From Aeromonas encheleia (GTDB lineage Bacteria; Pseudomonadota; Gammaproteobacteria; Enterobacterales; Aeromonadaceae): a stretch of DNA of 64,000 nucleotides. The translations under genes were made by a program, and so were the position numbers. The stretch is taken from positions 3,367,001-3,431,000 of the forward strand of contig NZ_LR134376.1 in NCBI RefSeq assembly GCF_900637545.1, read 5' to 3'. Below the pieces are notes generated by a model, which did no database searches, was not told the DNA's origin, and saw only the letters and a list, made by a program, of their open reading frames with translations. Shown here one piece after another: positions 32,848 through 42,078 of the stretch (within the stretch, counting starts at the first letter, position 1; every line of letters starts with the position of its first letter).

Positions 32848-34497
32848 TCAGCCGCCCGCTCGCAGCGTCCGGTAGAGGGTGGTGCGGCTGATGCCGAGTC
32901 GGCGCGCCGCCTCGCTCACGTTGCCGTCACACGCCGCCAGGGTCTGCTGCACCCGCAGCCGGTTTTGCTCCCTCAGGGTGACGGCCTCCCCCACACACTG
33001 GGCTCGCGACAGCGTCTGCTCCTCGGGCAGATGCAGGTGCGAGGGCAGGATGTTGCCCAGCCCCTCCGCCAGCACGCAGGCCACCTCCAGCACCTGCTTG
33101 AGCTGACGCACGTTGCCGGGCAGGGAGTGGGCCAGCAGCTGGCGCTCGGCGGCCTCATCGAGCCGCAACGCGGGATCCATCTCCCGCAGCAGGTGCAGGA
33201 TCAGGGCCCTGCGCTCGGCCAGCGGTCGCGCCCGCAGCGGCGCAAGTGACTGGCGCCAGCCGCAGATGCGGTAGTAGAGATCCTCGCGAAAGGTGCCGGC
33301 CTGCACCATGGCGGCCAGATCCCGGTGGCTGGCGCTGACCAGCCAGAAGTCCACCGGCTCGGGTCTGTGGCTGCCAACCGGGGTGACGGCGCGCTCCTGC
33401 AACACCCGCAGCAAGCGGGTCTGGGCCGACAGCGGCAGCTCGCCGATCTCGTCCAGCATCAGGATGCCGCCGTGGGCGGCGCGCAGATAGCCCTGACTGC
33501 CCTGGCTGCGGGCGCCGCTGAAGGCCCCGCCCACGTAGCCAAACAGCTCGGCCTCCACCAGCTCCGCCGGCAGGGCGCCGCAGTTGACGCACAGCAGCGC
33601 CTTGTCCCGTCGGCTCGACTGGCGGTGCAGGATGCGCACCAGGTGTTCCTTGCCGCTGCCGGTCTCCCCCTCGACGAGCAGGGAGATGCCCCGCTCCAGC
33701 ATCTTGAGCGGCACCGATGCCGCGTCCTGACGAGGCGCCACGACGGGCGCGGGTTCGGGCGCCAGCCGCAGGCCACGGCGCTCGCGCAGCAGTTGTTGCC
33801 CATCGAAGGGGTACTGGCCGAGCCAGAGTCGCCCGGCCCGGTTCGCGCCGAGCAGTTCCCCCGCCTCCCCCAGCAGCAGCCGGGCGGACCAGAGGCTCTG
33901 GGGCTCCAGATCCACCAGCCAGCCCGGCTGGCGGGCCAGCAAGGCGTTCTCGAGCGTCATGGCCAGCAGCCGCACCGTGCCCAGCATGTCGCCGTCGTGG
34001 TGCGCCGCATCGGTGGAGATGTCGAGCACCCCGAGCAGACTGCCGTCCGGCCCGAGCAGCGGGCTGGCGCTGCAGCTGAGGAAGCTGTGCTGGGCGAAGA
34101 AGTGCTGGGCCCCCAGCACCTGCACCTCGCTCTGTTCGGCCAGCGCGGTGCCGATGGCGTTGGTGCCCTTGCTCGCCTCCCCCCAGCGGGCGCCGCTGCG
34201 CAAGAAGATGCGCTCGGCGTGACGGGCGAAGCCATCGTCGCCGCTGGCGGCCAGGATGGCCCCCTCGGCGTCACACAACAGCAGCCGGCAGGGTCGCCCG
34301 GCCAGCAGCTGGGCAAACAGTGGCAACACGAAACGCTGGAAGCAGGCAACGAGCCCCTGGCTCGCCTCCAGCCGGGCCGACAGCTCCCCCTGGGGCAGCA
34401 AGTCCAGCTCGGTGCTCTGCTGGCGGCTGAGCCCCTGATGCAGGCAGCGCTGCCAGGAGCGTTGGATGGGGCCGGCAAATTGGGGTAACTCGATCAT
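32848..34497 (-). CDS. AcoR-like sigma-54-dependent activator
   Basis: 549 residues from ATG 34497, five bases after AGGAGG; a GTG three bases earlier is too close to it. An N-terminal AcoR-type GAF region (KGTNAIGTALAEQ, LSCSASPLLGPDG) precedes an AAA+ domain with GETGSGKE and ILMLDEIGEL. The sigma-54 contact loop reads GAFSGA instead of GAFTGA. A Fis-type helix-turn-helix ends the protein (GNVSEAARRLGISRTTLYR). It is divergent from an aldehyde dehydrogenase gene that has a sigma-54 promoter, the arrangement known for acetoin and alcohol/aldehyde regulators. Confidence 0.92.
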   Translation of the reverse strand: MIELPQFAGPIQRSWQRCLHQGLSRQQSTELDLLPQGELSARLEASQGLVACFQRFVLPLFAQLLAGRPCRLLLCDAEGAILAASGDDGFARHAERIFLRSGARWGEASKGTNAIGTALAEQSEVQVLGAQHFFAQHSFLSCSASPLLGPDGSLLGVLDISTDAAHHDGDMLGTVRLLAMTLENALLARQPGWLVDLEPQSLWSARLLLGEAGELLGANRAGRLWLGQYPFDGQQLLRERRGLRLAPEPAPVVAPRQDAASVPLKMLERGISLLVEGETGSGKEHLVRILHRQSSRRDKALLCVNCGALPAELVEAELFGYVGGAFSGARSQGSQGYLRAAHGGILMLDEIGELPLSAQTRLLRVLQERAVTPVGSHRPEPVDFWLVSASHRDLAAMVQAGTFREDLYYRICGWRQSLAPLRARPLAERRALILHLLREMDPALRLDEAAERQLLAHSLPGNVRQLKQVLEVACVLAEGLGNILPSHLHLPEEQTLSRAQCVGEAVTLREQNRLRVQQTLAACDGNVSEAARRLGISRTTLYRTLRAGG

Positions 34498-34520
34498 CAC
34501 GCCTCCTGTTCATAAAGGGC

Positions 34521-34539
34521 ACAGTGTCGCGGTCACTGT
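34521..34539. promoter_or_regulatory. Candidate activator site (palindrome)
   Basis: ACAGTG and CACTGT flank seven bases. The site is about 115 bases before the -24 element, a normal distance for a sigma-54 enhancer, and near the activator's own start, so it could also control that gene. Confidence 0.5.
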
Positions 34540-34652
34540 CCAGAAACGGCACAGGCTGGACGCCGCCACCGGGCTCACTGGTTAATCAAGATACGACGCC
34601 ACACCCCGCTTGATAACGTTTTTGTAACTTTTATCCTGCTGGTCAGACCCTC

Positions 34653-34668
34653 TGGCATGACCCTTGCG
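34653..34668 (+). promoter_or_regulatory. Sigma-54 promoter of aldehyde dehydrogenase gene
   Basis: TGGCATGACCCTTGCG matches the consensus TGGCACG-N4-TTGC, with the essential GG and GC separated by exactly ten bases. It lies about 92 bases before the ATG and is divergent from an AcoR-like activator. Confidence 0.85.
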
Positions 34669-34759
34669 ATAGCTGATGGGTGACTGCGTCAGGGAACAGG
34701 CATGACAGCCGGAGTGCCCAGGCACAACCGATCAGGACCACACACATAAGGACGTCGAG

Positions 34760-36277
34760 ATGATTTATACCGCCCCCGGCCAGGCAGGTGCCCTGGTCAG
34801 CTTCAAGTCCCGTTACGACAACTTCATCGGTGGCGACTGGGTCGCCCCCCGCGCCGGCCGCTACTTTGAGAACATCTCGCCGGTGGATGGCAAGGTGTTC
34901 TGCGAGGTGGCCCGCTCCGACGCCGCCGACATCGAACTGGCGCTGGATGCCGCCCACAAGGCCTTTGCCAGCTGGAGCAAGACCAGCGTCACCGAACGCA
35001 GCAACCTGCTGCTGCGCATCGCCGATCGCATCGAGCAGAACATAGAGCGGCTCGCCGTCGCCGAGACCTGGGAGAACGGCAAGGCGGTGCGCGAGACCCT
35101 GGCCGCCGATCTGCCGCTGGTGGTGGATCACTTCCGCTACTTCGCCGGCTGCATCCGCGCCCAGGAGGGCTCGGCCGCCGAGCTGGATCAGAACACCGTC
35201 AGCTACCACTTCAAGGAGCCCATCGGGGTGGTCGGCCAGATCATCCCCTGGAACTTCCCGCTGCTGATGGCGACCTGGAAGCTGGCGCCTGTGCTGGCGG
35301 CCGGTTGCTGCAGCGTGCTCAAGCCCGCCGAGCAGACCCCGGTCACCATCATGCTGCTGATGGATCTCATCAAGGACATACTGCCCCCCGGCGTGGTCAA
35401 CGTGGTCAACGGCTTCGGTGCCGAGGCGGGCCAGGCGCTGGCCACCAGCGATCGCATCCAGAAGCTCGCCTTCACCGGTTCGACCGAGATCGGTGCCCAT
35501 ATACTGCGCTGCGCCGCCGACAAGATGATCCCCTCCACCGTCGAGCTGGGCGGCAAGTCTCCCAACATCTATTTTGACGATGTGATGAGCCACGAGAGCC
35601 AGTACATCGACAAGGCGGTGGAGGGCATGCTGATGACCTTCTTCAACCAGGGCGAGGTGTGCACCTGCCCCTCCCGCGCCCTGGTGCACGAGAAGATCTA
35701 CGACGATTTCATGGAGCGGGTGCTGGCCCGCACCCGTGCCATAGTGCAGGGCAACCCGCTCGACACCGCGACCCAGGTGGGGGCCCAGGTCTCCCGCGAG
35801 CAGTACGACAAGATCCTGAGCTACATGGCGATAGGCCGGAACGAGGGGGCCAGGATGCTGATCGGCGGCAACGCCGCCAGGGTGAGCGGGCTGGAGGGGG
35901 GCTTCTACATCCAGCCCACCATCTTCCACGGTCAGAACAAGATGCGGGTGTTCCAGGAGGAGATCTTCGGCCCGGCGCTCGGGGTCACCACCTTCAAGGA
36001 CGAGGCGGAGGCGCTGGCCATCGCCAACGACACCCAGTACGGGCTGGGGGCGGGTCTGTGGACTCGGGACAGCAACCTGGCCTGGCGCATGGGCCGCGGC
36101 ATCCAGGCCGGTCGGGTCTGGGTCAACTGCTACCACGCCTATCCGGCCCACGCCGCCTTCGGCGGTTACAAGAAGTCGGGGATCGGCCGCGAGACCCACA
36201 AGATGATGCTGGATCACTACCAGAACACCAAGAACCTGCTGGTGAGCCACGACATCAACCCGCTCGGCTTCTTCTAG
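34760..36277 (+). CDS. Aldehyde dehydrogenase (ExaC/AldB type)
   Basis: 505 residues, NAD(P)-dependent aldehyde oxidation in the cytoplasm. Motifs: [21 protein letters not shown] for cofactor entry, [11 protein letters not shown] for cofactor binding, catalytic Glu in [12 protein letters not shown] and catalytic Cys in [12 protein letters not shown], then [13 protein letters not shown]. Overall pattern equals the acetaldehyde dehydrogenases ExaC/AldB that are often controlled by sigma-54 activators. AAGGACG precedes the ATG. Acetaldehyde is a likely but unproven substrate. Confidence 0.93.
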   Translation: MIYTAPGQAGALVSFKSRYDNFIGGDWVAPRAGRYFENISPVDGKVFCEVARSDAADIELALDAAHKAFASWSKTSVTERSNLLLRIADRIEQNIERLAVAETWENGKAVRETLAADLPLVVDHFRYFAGCIRAQEGSAAELDQNTVSYHFKEPIGVVGQIIPWNFPLLMATWKLAPVLAAGCCSVLKPAEQTPVTIMLLMDLIKDILPPGVVNVVNGFGAEAGQALATSDRIQKLAFTGSTEIGAHILRCAADKMIPSTVELGGKSPNIYFDDVMSHESQYIDKAVEGMLMTFFNQGEVCTCPSRALVHEKIYDDFMERVLARTRAIVQGNPLDTATQVGAQVSREQYDKILSYMAIGRNEGARMLIGGNAARVSGLEGGFYIQPTIFHGQNKMRVFQEEIFGPALGVTTFKDEAEALAIANDTQYGLGAGLWTRDSNLAWRMGRGIQAGRVWVNCYHAYPAHAAFGGYKKSGIGRETHKMMLDHYQNTKNLLVSHDINPLGFF

Positions 36278-36304
36278 CCAGGCAGTCGCTCATCTCAACA
36301 GACA

Positions 36305-36324
36305 AGGGCGCCTTAGGGCGCCCT
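36305..36324 (+). terminator. Terminator after aldehyde dehydrogenase gene
   Basis: Stem AGGGCGCC/GGCGCCCT with a four-base loop and a CCCTTT tail, 28 bases after the stop. Confidence 0.75.
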
Positions 36325-36367
36325 CCCTTTATCCGTCGATCTCATCCCGACTGACGCCAGCCAGGGC

Positions 36368-37162
36368 TCAGCCCCCTGGCTGGGCTAGCTGCTGACGATA
36401 ACGCTGGGGGGAGCAGCCCAGCTCCCGGTTGAACATGGCGATGAAGGCCGAGGTGGAGCCGTAGCCGAGCCGCCAGCCAATCTCCTGAATGGGCAGCTCC
36501 CCCTTGAGCCAGGCCAGCGCCTTGAGCAGCCGCAGCCGGGCCCGCCACTGACCGAAGTTCATGCCGAGCTCGCGCACGCAGCGCCGGGCCAGGGTGCGCT
36601 CGGTGCTGTGCAGCTGCTCGGCCCACTGGGCCAGGGTACGGGGATCGGCGGGATCGCTGCGCAGGGCCGCCAGCATGGGGGCCAGCAGCTTGTCCTGGCT
36701 CATCGGCAGGTAGCTCTCCTGGCAGCGGGTCCGGCTCAGTTTCTCCACCAGCAGCTCGGCCTGGCGCCTGTCCCACTCGTCCTCCATGTGCCCCAGCCGC
36801 CTATCGCAGAAATCCGCCAGCATGGCCCGGATCAGCGGCGTCATCTCCAGCAGCCTGGGCTCCGTGGGTAGCCGGGCGGCCAGGCTGTCGTTGACGTAGA
36901 TGGAGGTGTAGTCGAGGGCCTGCTGGTTGTAGGAGGCGTGCTCCAGCCCGGCCGGCACCCAGATGAGGTAATCCGCCGGGGCCAGCAGCCGCTGCTCGTC
37001 CAGCACTATCTCCATCACCCCCAGGCTTATCATGCTGAGCTGACCCCAGGGGTGGCTGTGGGAGGCGCAGGCGCTGTCGGCCTGGATCTGCTGATAGCGC
37101 AGGTAGAGCGGATTGGGCTCGGCCAGTTCGGCATCCTGGCGCTGATGGGGACGCGGCTGCAT
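36368..37162 (-). CDS. AraC family regulator (NimR-like)
   Basis: 264 residues: an N-terminal cupin (HSHPWGQLSMISLGVMEI, PADYLIWVPAGLEHASYN) and a C-terminal AraC DNA-binding domain (LAQWAEQLHSTERTLARRCVRELG; GYGSTSAFIAMFNRELGCSPQRYR). The cupin with HxHxxGQL is typical of the E. coli NimR/YeaM group. It is divergent from a DMT exporter gene with a 95-base shared promoter region and is a likely regulator of it. AAAGGA precedes the ATG. Confidence 0.9.
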   Translation of the reverse strand: MQPRPHQRQDAELAEPNPLYLRYQQIQADSACASHSHPWGQLSMISLGVMEIVLDEQRLLAPADYLIWVPAGLEHASYNQQALDYTSIYVNDSLAARLPTEPRLLEMTPLIRAMLADFCDRRLGHMEDEWDRRQAELLVEKLSRTRCQESYLPMSQDKLLAPMLAALRSDPADPRTLAQWAEQLHSTERTLARRCVRELGMNFGQWRARLRLLKALAWLKGELPIQEIGWRLGYGSTSAFIAMFNRELGCSPQRYRQQLAQPGG

Positions 37163-37257
37163 GGGTTGTCCTTTCTGCGGGATAGATTGTCAGTTTTACG
37201 TTACTTGCCAACAAAAAGACAATAGTAGACTGATGGCCTGATGCTAAGGAGTCTTTA

Positions 37258-38157
37258 ATGCGTATCTTCTCCCCCCTCCTGTTCCCCCTGATGGCGGTGC
37301 TGATCTGGGCCACCAACACCGTGGTCTCCAAGGCCGCGGCCGGTGTCGTCGATCCCGCCGCCATCTCGTTCTACCGCTGGGTGCTCGCCGCCCTAGCGCT
37401 CTCCCCCTTCTGCCTGCCGCAGCTGTGGCGCCGCCGCGCCGAGGTCCGCCTCTGGCTCGGCAAGCTGCTGGTGCTCTCCCTGCTCGGCATGGTGCTCTAC
37501 CAGTGTCTGGCCTACTACGCCGCCCACAGCACCTCGGCCACCAACATGGGGGTGATCGGCTCATTGCTGCCGCTGCTCACCCTGCTGATCGGCGCCTGCT
37601 TCTTCGGCCAGCGGCCCGGCAAGCAGGCGCTGGGGGGCATGAGCGTCTCCCTGTTCGGGGTGTTCTGGCTGCTGAGTCAGGGTCAGCCCCTGGCGCTGCT
37701 GCATAACGGCATCAACCCGGGGGATGGCATGATGCTGCTGGGGGCGGCCAGCTATGCGCTCTATGGCCTGCTGATCCGCCGCTGGCAGCTGCCGTTCGGC
37801 CCCTGGCTCAACCTCTATGTGCAGATCCTGCTGGCGGTGCTGCTGCTCATCCCGGTCGCCCTCAGCGCCGACTCGCTGGCGGTGCCGCGGGAAGGCTGGA
37901 GCATGGTGCTGTTCGCCGGGCTGGCCTCCTCCCTGCTGGCGGCCTACTGCTGGATGCGCGGCCTGGCCAGCCTCGGACCTGAGCGCACCTCGGTGTTCAT
38001 GAACCTGATCCCGCTGTTCACCGCCATGATCGCGGTCACCAGTCTGGGGGAGCCCATCCACGGCTATCACCTGCTCGGCGGCGGCCTGATCCTGGGGGGG
38101 GTCATGTGTTCCCAGTTCAAGCCAAGACGGCGCGCGCCCCAGCTGGAAGGGGCCTGA
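37258..38157 (+). CDS. EamA family DMT transporter
   Basis: 299 residues with ten membrane segments in two EamA halves; helix 1 begins LMAVLIWATNTVVSKAAAG, and the second half has ASYALYGLLIRRW and PERTSVFMNLIPLFTAMIAVTSLGEPI. Such proteins export amino acids or other metabolites. AAGGAG precedes the ATG. Divergent AraC regulator suggests inducible export. Substrate unknown. Confidence 0.9.
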   Translation: MRIFSPLLFPLMAVLIWATNTVVSKAAAGVVDPAAISFYRWVLAALALSPFCLPQLWRRRAEVRLWLGKLLVLSLLGMVLYQCLAYYAAHSTSATNMGVIGSLLPLLTLLIGACFFGQRPGKQALGGMSVSLFGVFWLLSQGQPLALLHNGINPGDGMMLLGAASYALYGLLIRRWQLPFGPWLNLYVQILLAVLLLIPVALSADSLAVPREGWSMVLFAGLASSLLAAYCWMRGLASLGPERTSVFMNLIPLFTAMIAVTSLGEPIHGYHLLGGGLILGGVMCSQFKPRRRAPQLEGA

Positions 38158-38187
38158 TCCCCGGCCACACCAAGGGTGCCGGGTACA

Positions 38188-38227
38188 GATAAACAACAAG
38201 GGAGCCGAGGCTCCCTTGTTGTTTATC
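38188..38227. terminator. Very long perfect bidirectional terminator
   Basis: A 19-base perfect inverted repeat (GATAAACAACAAGGGAGCC and its complement) around a two-base centre, between the converging transporter and response-regulator genes. It is the longest perfect palindrome I noticed in the window. Confidence 0.88.
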
Positions 38228-38236
38228 CTGCTCGCC

Positions 38237-38929
38237 TCAACCGGGGCGGCGCCAGTGATAACGCCGCTCGGGGCGGCCGCGCTGGCCGTAGTTGAGATCC
38301 ACATCCAGCTTGTCTTCGGACTCCAGAAACTCCAGGTAACGGCGCGCCGTGGTGCGGCTGAGCGACAGGCGCAGCGCCACCGTATCGGTGGAGAAGGCCT
38401 GGTCCGGCTCCCCCGCCAGTAGCTCCAGCACCTGGCGCAGGGTGATGGCATCTATGCCCTTGGGGGTGTCGCGCACCTCCCGCGGCTGAATGCGGCCCTT
38501 GCCCATCAGGCGGTCGAGATCGCTCTGCTCCAGCAGGCCGCGCTCGCACAGGCGCCGGTGCAGGGTCAGGATCTCGTCCAGGCTCTGCTGGATGCGAAAC
38601 AACCGCAGCGGCTTGATGATGTAATCCTGCACCCCCAGGTTGAGGGCCTGCTGTATGGTCTCCACGTCGCAGGAGGCGGTCACCATGACCACATAGACCT
38701 CGCGATTGTGGCTGCGCAGCCGGCTCACCCACTCCAGGCCGGAGCCATCCGGCAGGGAGATATCCACCACCAGCAGCTGGGGCTCGGTGGCGCGCATCAT
38801 GAGATCGGCCTGGGCCAGGCTCTCTGCCCGGCCCAGCAGGGAGTAACCCGCGGTCGAGGAGATCAGCTCGGCCAGGATGGCGCCGATCCGCTCGTCATCC
38901 TCGATAACAAGAGTGAAAATTGGCTTCAT
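38237..38929 (-). CDS. CitB/DcuR-type response regulator of the malate module
   Basis: 230 residues. Receiver domain with acidic pocket VIEDDERI, phospho-acceptor Asp in LLVVDISLPDGSG, Thr in VMVTASCDV and Lys in YIIKPLRLF. The C-terminal helix-turn-helix (STDTVALRLSLSRTTARRYLEFLES) is of the CitB/DcuR type. It follows its sensor kinase by three bases. Expected to activate the transporter and malic enzyme genes of the same cluster when dicarboxylate is sensed. Confidence 0.92.
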   Translation of the reverse strand: MKPIFTLVIEDDERIGAILAELISSTAGYSLLGRAESLAQADLMMRATEPQLLVVDISLPDGSGLEWVSRLRSHNREVYVVMVTASCDVETIQQALNLGVQDYIIKPLRLFRIQQSLDEILTLHRRLCERGLLEQSDLDRLMGKGRIQPREVRDTPKGIDAITLRQVLELLAGEPDQAFSTDTVALRLSLSRTTARRYLEFLESEDKLDVDLNYGQRGRPERRYHWRRPG

Positions 38930-38932
38930 CGC

Positions 38933-40498
38933 TCACACCAATTGGTTTTTATTCAAATAGATACCGAACAATGTCGTCTGCTCGGCGGTGCGTCGCCATT
39001 CTATCACACCCCCACGGCGGGCCACCGTCTTCTTGACCAGAAAGAGACCTACGCCGTGATCGCCGATCTGGCGGCTGACGCCGTAGTCGAACAGGTGATC
39101 CGCCAGCGCCTCGTCCACCCCCTCACCGCTGTCCTCCACCTCGATCACCAGCCGCCGCCCGAAGTCGTCGACGGAGAGGAGCACCCTGGGGGGGCACTGC
39201 TGGCGGTTGGCCCAGGCCGCGCGGATGCCGTTGTCCAGCAGGTTGCCGAGGCAGGTGATGAGATCCGCCGATATCTCGGCCGAGTACTCCCCGAGCGCCG
39301 AGCCGGGATCCAGCACCAGCTCGACCCCCAGCTCCCGCGCCCGGCTGAACTTGCCGAGGATGAGCCCGGCCACCGGTTTGTTCTCGATGGAGCGCAGCAG
39401 ATCCTGCAGCATGGTCTGGCAGGCCTCGTTTTCCTGCTGGATCAGCTCCACCGCCTCGTCCACGTGGCCGAGCTGCAGCAGGCCGGAGAGGCTGCTCAGC
39501 TTGTTGGCAAACTCGTGGGTCTGGATCCGCAGCATCTCGGCATACTGGCGCAGGTGGGTCACCTGCATCCCCAGGCTGCCGGTGCCATCCGGTCGGCTGA
39601 AGATCAGCATACGGCCCGGCTCGCGGCCGCTGAGATCCTGCCAGTGGCCGACGAACGCCTCCCCCTGCACGGTGAAGTTCACCCCGCCCTGCTGGTTCAG
39701 GGCCGGCAACAGGCTGGGGGCCAGCTCGGCCAGGGATTGCCCCAGCAGGGCGTGGCGGCCGGTACCCGGCAGCCGCAACTGGTAGAAGGCCGCGCTGTTG
39801 AGCATCTTGATGCGATGGTTGCCATCGAGGGCCACTATCCCCTCCGAGATGCCCTCCAGCACCAGGTCCTGCTGGGCGAAGCGGTTGACTATGGTCTCCG
39901 GCTCCAGATCCAGCAGGGTGCGCCGCAGCCGGTGCTGCAACCAGAACGCCAGCAGCAGGCCGCAGCCCAGCACGGCGCCGATGGCGCTGATGAGCAGGGC
40001 GATCCTCTCCAGATAGATGCCCTCCACCGTCTGCATCAGGTAGCCCACCGCCACCGCGCCTATGGCACGCCCGTCCGCCCCTATCACCGGCGAGAAGCAG
40101 CGGATGGCCGGGCCGAGGGTGCCCGCATCCTTGGAGCAATAGCTGCGCAGCTCATTGATCACCGGCCAGATGTCCTCGCCGCGGAAGGTCCCGCCGACCA
40201 GCTCGGGGGACGGGTGGCTCAAACGGCGGGCATGTTCGTCGGTCACCACCATGTAGGCGGCATCGGTGCGGCTGCAGATCCCCTGCACATAGTCGCGCAG
40301 GCCGGGATCGCTGCCCTGCTGCAGGGCCTGCACCACCCGGGTGTCCGCCGCCAGCACCCGCGCCAGATCGCTGCCCTTCTCCTGCAGGTTGCTCTCCAGC
40401 AGGTGGCGGATGAAGAGGGCGAGCAGGCCCCCCAGGATCACGATCAGCAGCAGTGACAGCCCGAGGGAGAGGGTGACCAGTTGGTGGCGCAGTTTCAT
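38933..40498 (-). CDS. CitA/DcuS-type sensor kinase of the malate module
   Basis: 521 residues. Two membrane segments flank a periplasmic PASp domain (residues about 35-170) with the ligand-type features seen in DcuS/CitA (CSRTDAAYMVVTDEHARRLSHPSPELVGGTF). A cytoplasmic PAS domain and the kinase core follow; the acceptor histidine is in MLRIQTHEFANKLSSLSGLLQLG, a Spo0B-like DcuS/CitA form, and the ATPase has DNGIRAAW and GDHGVGLFLVKK. Likely ligand is malate or citrate. Confidence 0.92.
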   Translation of the reverse strand: MKLRHQLVTLSLGLSLLLIVILGGLLALFIRHLLESNLQEKGSDLARVLAADTRVVQALQQGSDPGLRDYVQGICSRTDAAYMVVTDEHARRLSHPSPELVGGTFRGEDIWPVINELRSYCSKDAGTLGPAIRCFSPVIGADGRAIGAVAVGYLMQTVEGIYLERIALLISAIGAVLGCGLLLAFWLQHRLRRTLLDLEPETIVNRFAQQDLVLEGISEGIVALDGNHRIKMLNSAAFYQLRLPGTGRHALLGQSLAELAPSLLPALNQQGGVNFTVQGEAFVGHWQDLSGREPGRMLIFSRPDGTGSLGMQVTHLRQYAEMLRIQTHEFANKLSSLSGLLQLGHVDEAVELIQQENEACQTMLQDLLRSIENKPVAGLILGKFSRARELGVELVLDPGSALGEYSAEISADLITCLGNLLDNGIRAAWANRQQCPPRVLLSVDDFGRRLVIEVEDSGEGVDEALADHLFDYGVSRQIGDHGVGLFLVKKTVARRGGVIEWRRTAEQTTLFGIYLNKNQLV

Positions 40499-40515
40499 CG
40501 ATTAACCTTGCAGCG

Positions 40516-42066
40516 TCAGGAGGCGGACCAATAGTGCGGGCGCCACCAGGTCTGGTCAATAAGCGGCGCGGGATCGCCGCTGAAATCGGCAAGCCCCTCG
40601 TCCCGGGCACAGAGCGCCACCGCCCTGGCCACGGCGCGGGCCACCTCCCCCACCTGCTCGATGGGAGGCAGCAGCCGCCCCTCCGCCAGCGGATAGGCCC
40701 CCACCGCCCGCACCGCCGCCTGCAACATGCCATCGCTGATGCGGCGCGCCTTGACGGCGCAGGCACCGAGGCCGATGCCGGGGAAGACGTAGACGTTGTT
40801 GCACTGGGAGACCACCCGCGCCTCCCCAGCCACCTCGACCGGGGCGAAGGGGCTGCCGGTGGCGAGCAGGGCGCGCCCGGCGGTGGCCTGCCACACCTGG
40901 GCCGGCGTCGCCTCGGCGCTGCGGGTCGGGTTGGAGAGCGGCAGTATCACCGGCCGCTCGCACACCGCCCCCATGGCGCCGAGCACCTGCTCGGTGAAGA
41001 GGCCACCCTGGCCGCTCACCCCGATCAGCACCCCGGGGCGCAGCCGCGTTATGAGCTCGGGCAGGGAGGCGCAGGCCTCCTCCGCCGGGCGGGCGAAGGG
41101 CCGCTGGGACGGCGTCAGGTTGGCTCTGTCCAGGCAGACCAGGCCGTCCTGATCGAACAGCTGCACCCCCTCAGGGTTGCCCGCCAGCTGGGCCAGCATG
41201 GCGGCGATGCCGCAGCCCGCCGAACCCGCGCCGACGATCAGCACAGGGGTCTGTGCCAAGGTGCTGCCGGCCTGCTGCAGGCCGGCCAGCACGCAGGCGG
41301 AGGCGACCGCCGCCGTGCCCTGGATATCGTCGTTGAACATGCACAGCTCGTCTCTATAGCGGGCCAGCAGGTTGGCGGCGTGCTTGCCGGCGAAGTCCTC
41401 GAACTGCAACACCACCTGGGGCCAGCGCCGGCGAATGGCCGCCACCACCTTGTCCATGAAGTGGTAGTAAGGCTCCCCGTCCACCCGTGGCGCCTGCCAG
41501 CCGAGGTAGGAGTCATCCTCCAGCAGCTCCGGGTTGTTGGTGCCCACATCCACGCACAGCGGCAGGGTGCGCGCCGGGTTGATGCCGCCGGCGGCGGAGT
41601 AGAGCGCCAGCTTGCCGATGCAGATCCCCATGCCGCCGATGCCGAGATCGCCGAGCCCCAGCACCCGTTCACCGTCGGAGATGACGATGACATCCACCTC
41701 CTGCTCCACCGCGGCGAAGATGTCGTCGAGATCGTCCCGGTCGTGCCAGGAGAGGTAGAGACCGTGGCTGCGCAGGTAGAGATCGCTGTGCCGCTGGCAG
41801 GCCTCACCCACCACAGGGGTGTAGATGATGGGCAGCAGCTCCGGCAGGTGGTGGCGCACCAGATCGTAGAACAGCACCGGGTTGTCCTCCTGCAGCTGGC
41901 GCAGCAGCAGGTGCTGATCGAAGGGGCTCTGCATGGCCGAGACCAGGCGGTAGATGCGGCGGCGCTGCTGGGAGAGTGACTCCTCCTTGTGGGGCATACG
42001 CCCCATCAGGCCTTGTCGCTTGCGTTCGGCATAGGGCAAGCTGGTGCCCATCATGATGTCGTTCAT
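40516..42066 (-). CDS. NAD-type malic enzyme of the malate uptake operon
   Basis: 516 residues, shorter than and divergent from MaeA at 1789. Motifs are the same: [54 protein letters not shown] and NNVYVFPGIGLG. It lies twelve bases after a 2-hydroxycarboxylate transporter gene and before the sensor kinase gene, which makes it the catabolic malic enzyme for imported malate. AAAAGGAATC precedes the ATG. Malate-induced transporter/malic-enzyme/kinase/regulator clusters are known in other bacteria. Confidence 0.92.
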   Translation of the reverse strand: MNDIMMGTSLPYAERKRQGLMGRMPHKEESLSQQRRRIYRLVSAMQSPFDQHLLLRQLQEDNPVLFYDLVRHHLPELLPIIYTPVVGEACQRHSDLYLRSHGLYLSWHDRDDLDDIFAAVEQEVDVIVISDGERVLGLGDLGIGGMGICIGKLALYSAAGGINPARTLPLCVDVGTNNPELLEDDSYLGWQAPRVDGEPYYHFMDKVVAAIRRRWPQVVLQFEDFAGKHAANLLARYRDELCMFNDDIQGTAAVASACVLAGLQQAGSTLAQTPVLIVGAGSAGCGIAAMLAQLAGNPEGVQLFDQDGLVCLDRANLTPSQRPFARPAEEACASLPELITRLRPGVLIGVSGQGGLFTEQVLGAMGAVCERPVILPLSNPTRSAEATPAQVWQATAGRALLATGSPFAPVEVAGEARVVSQCNNVYVFPGIGLGACAVKARRISDGMLQAAVRAVGAYPLAEGRLLPPIEQVGEVARAVARAVALCARDEGLADFSGDPAPLIDQTWWRPHYWSAS

Positions 42067-42078
42067 TGTCGATTCCTT

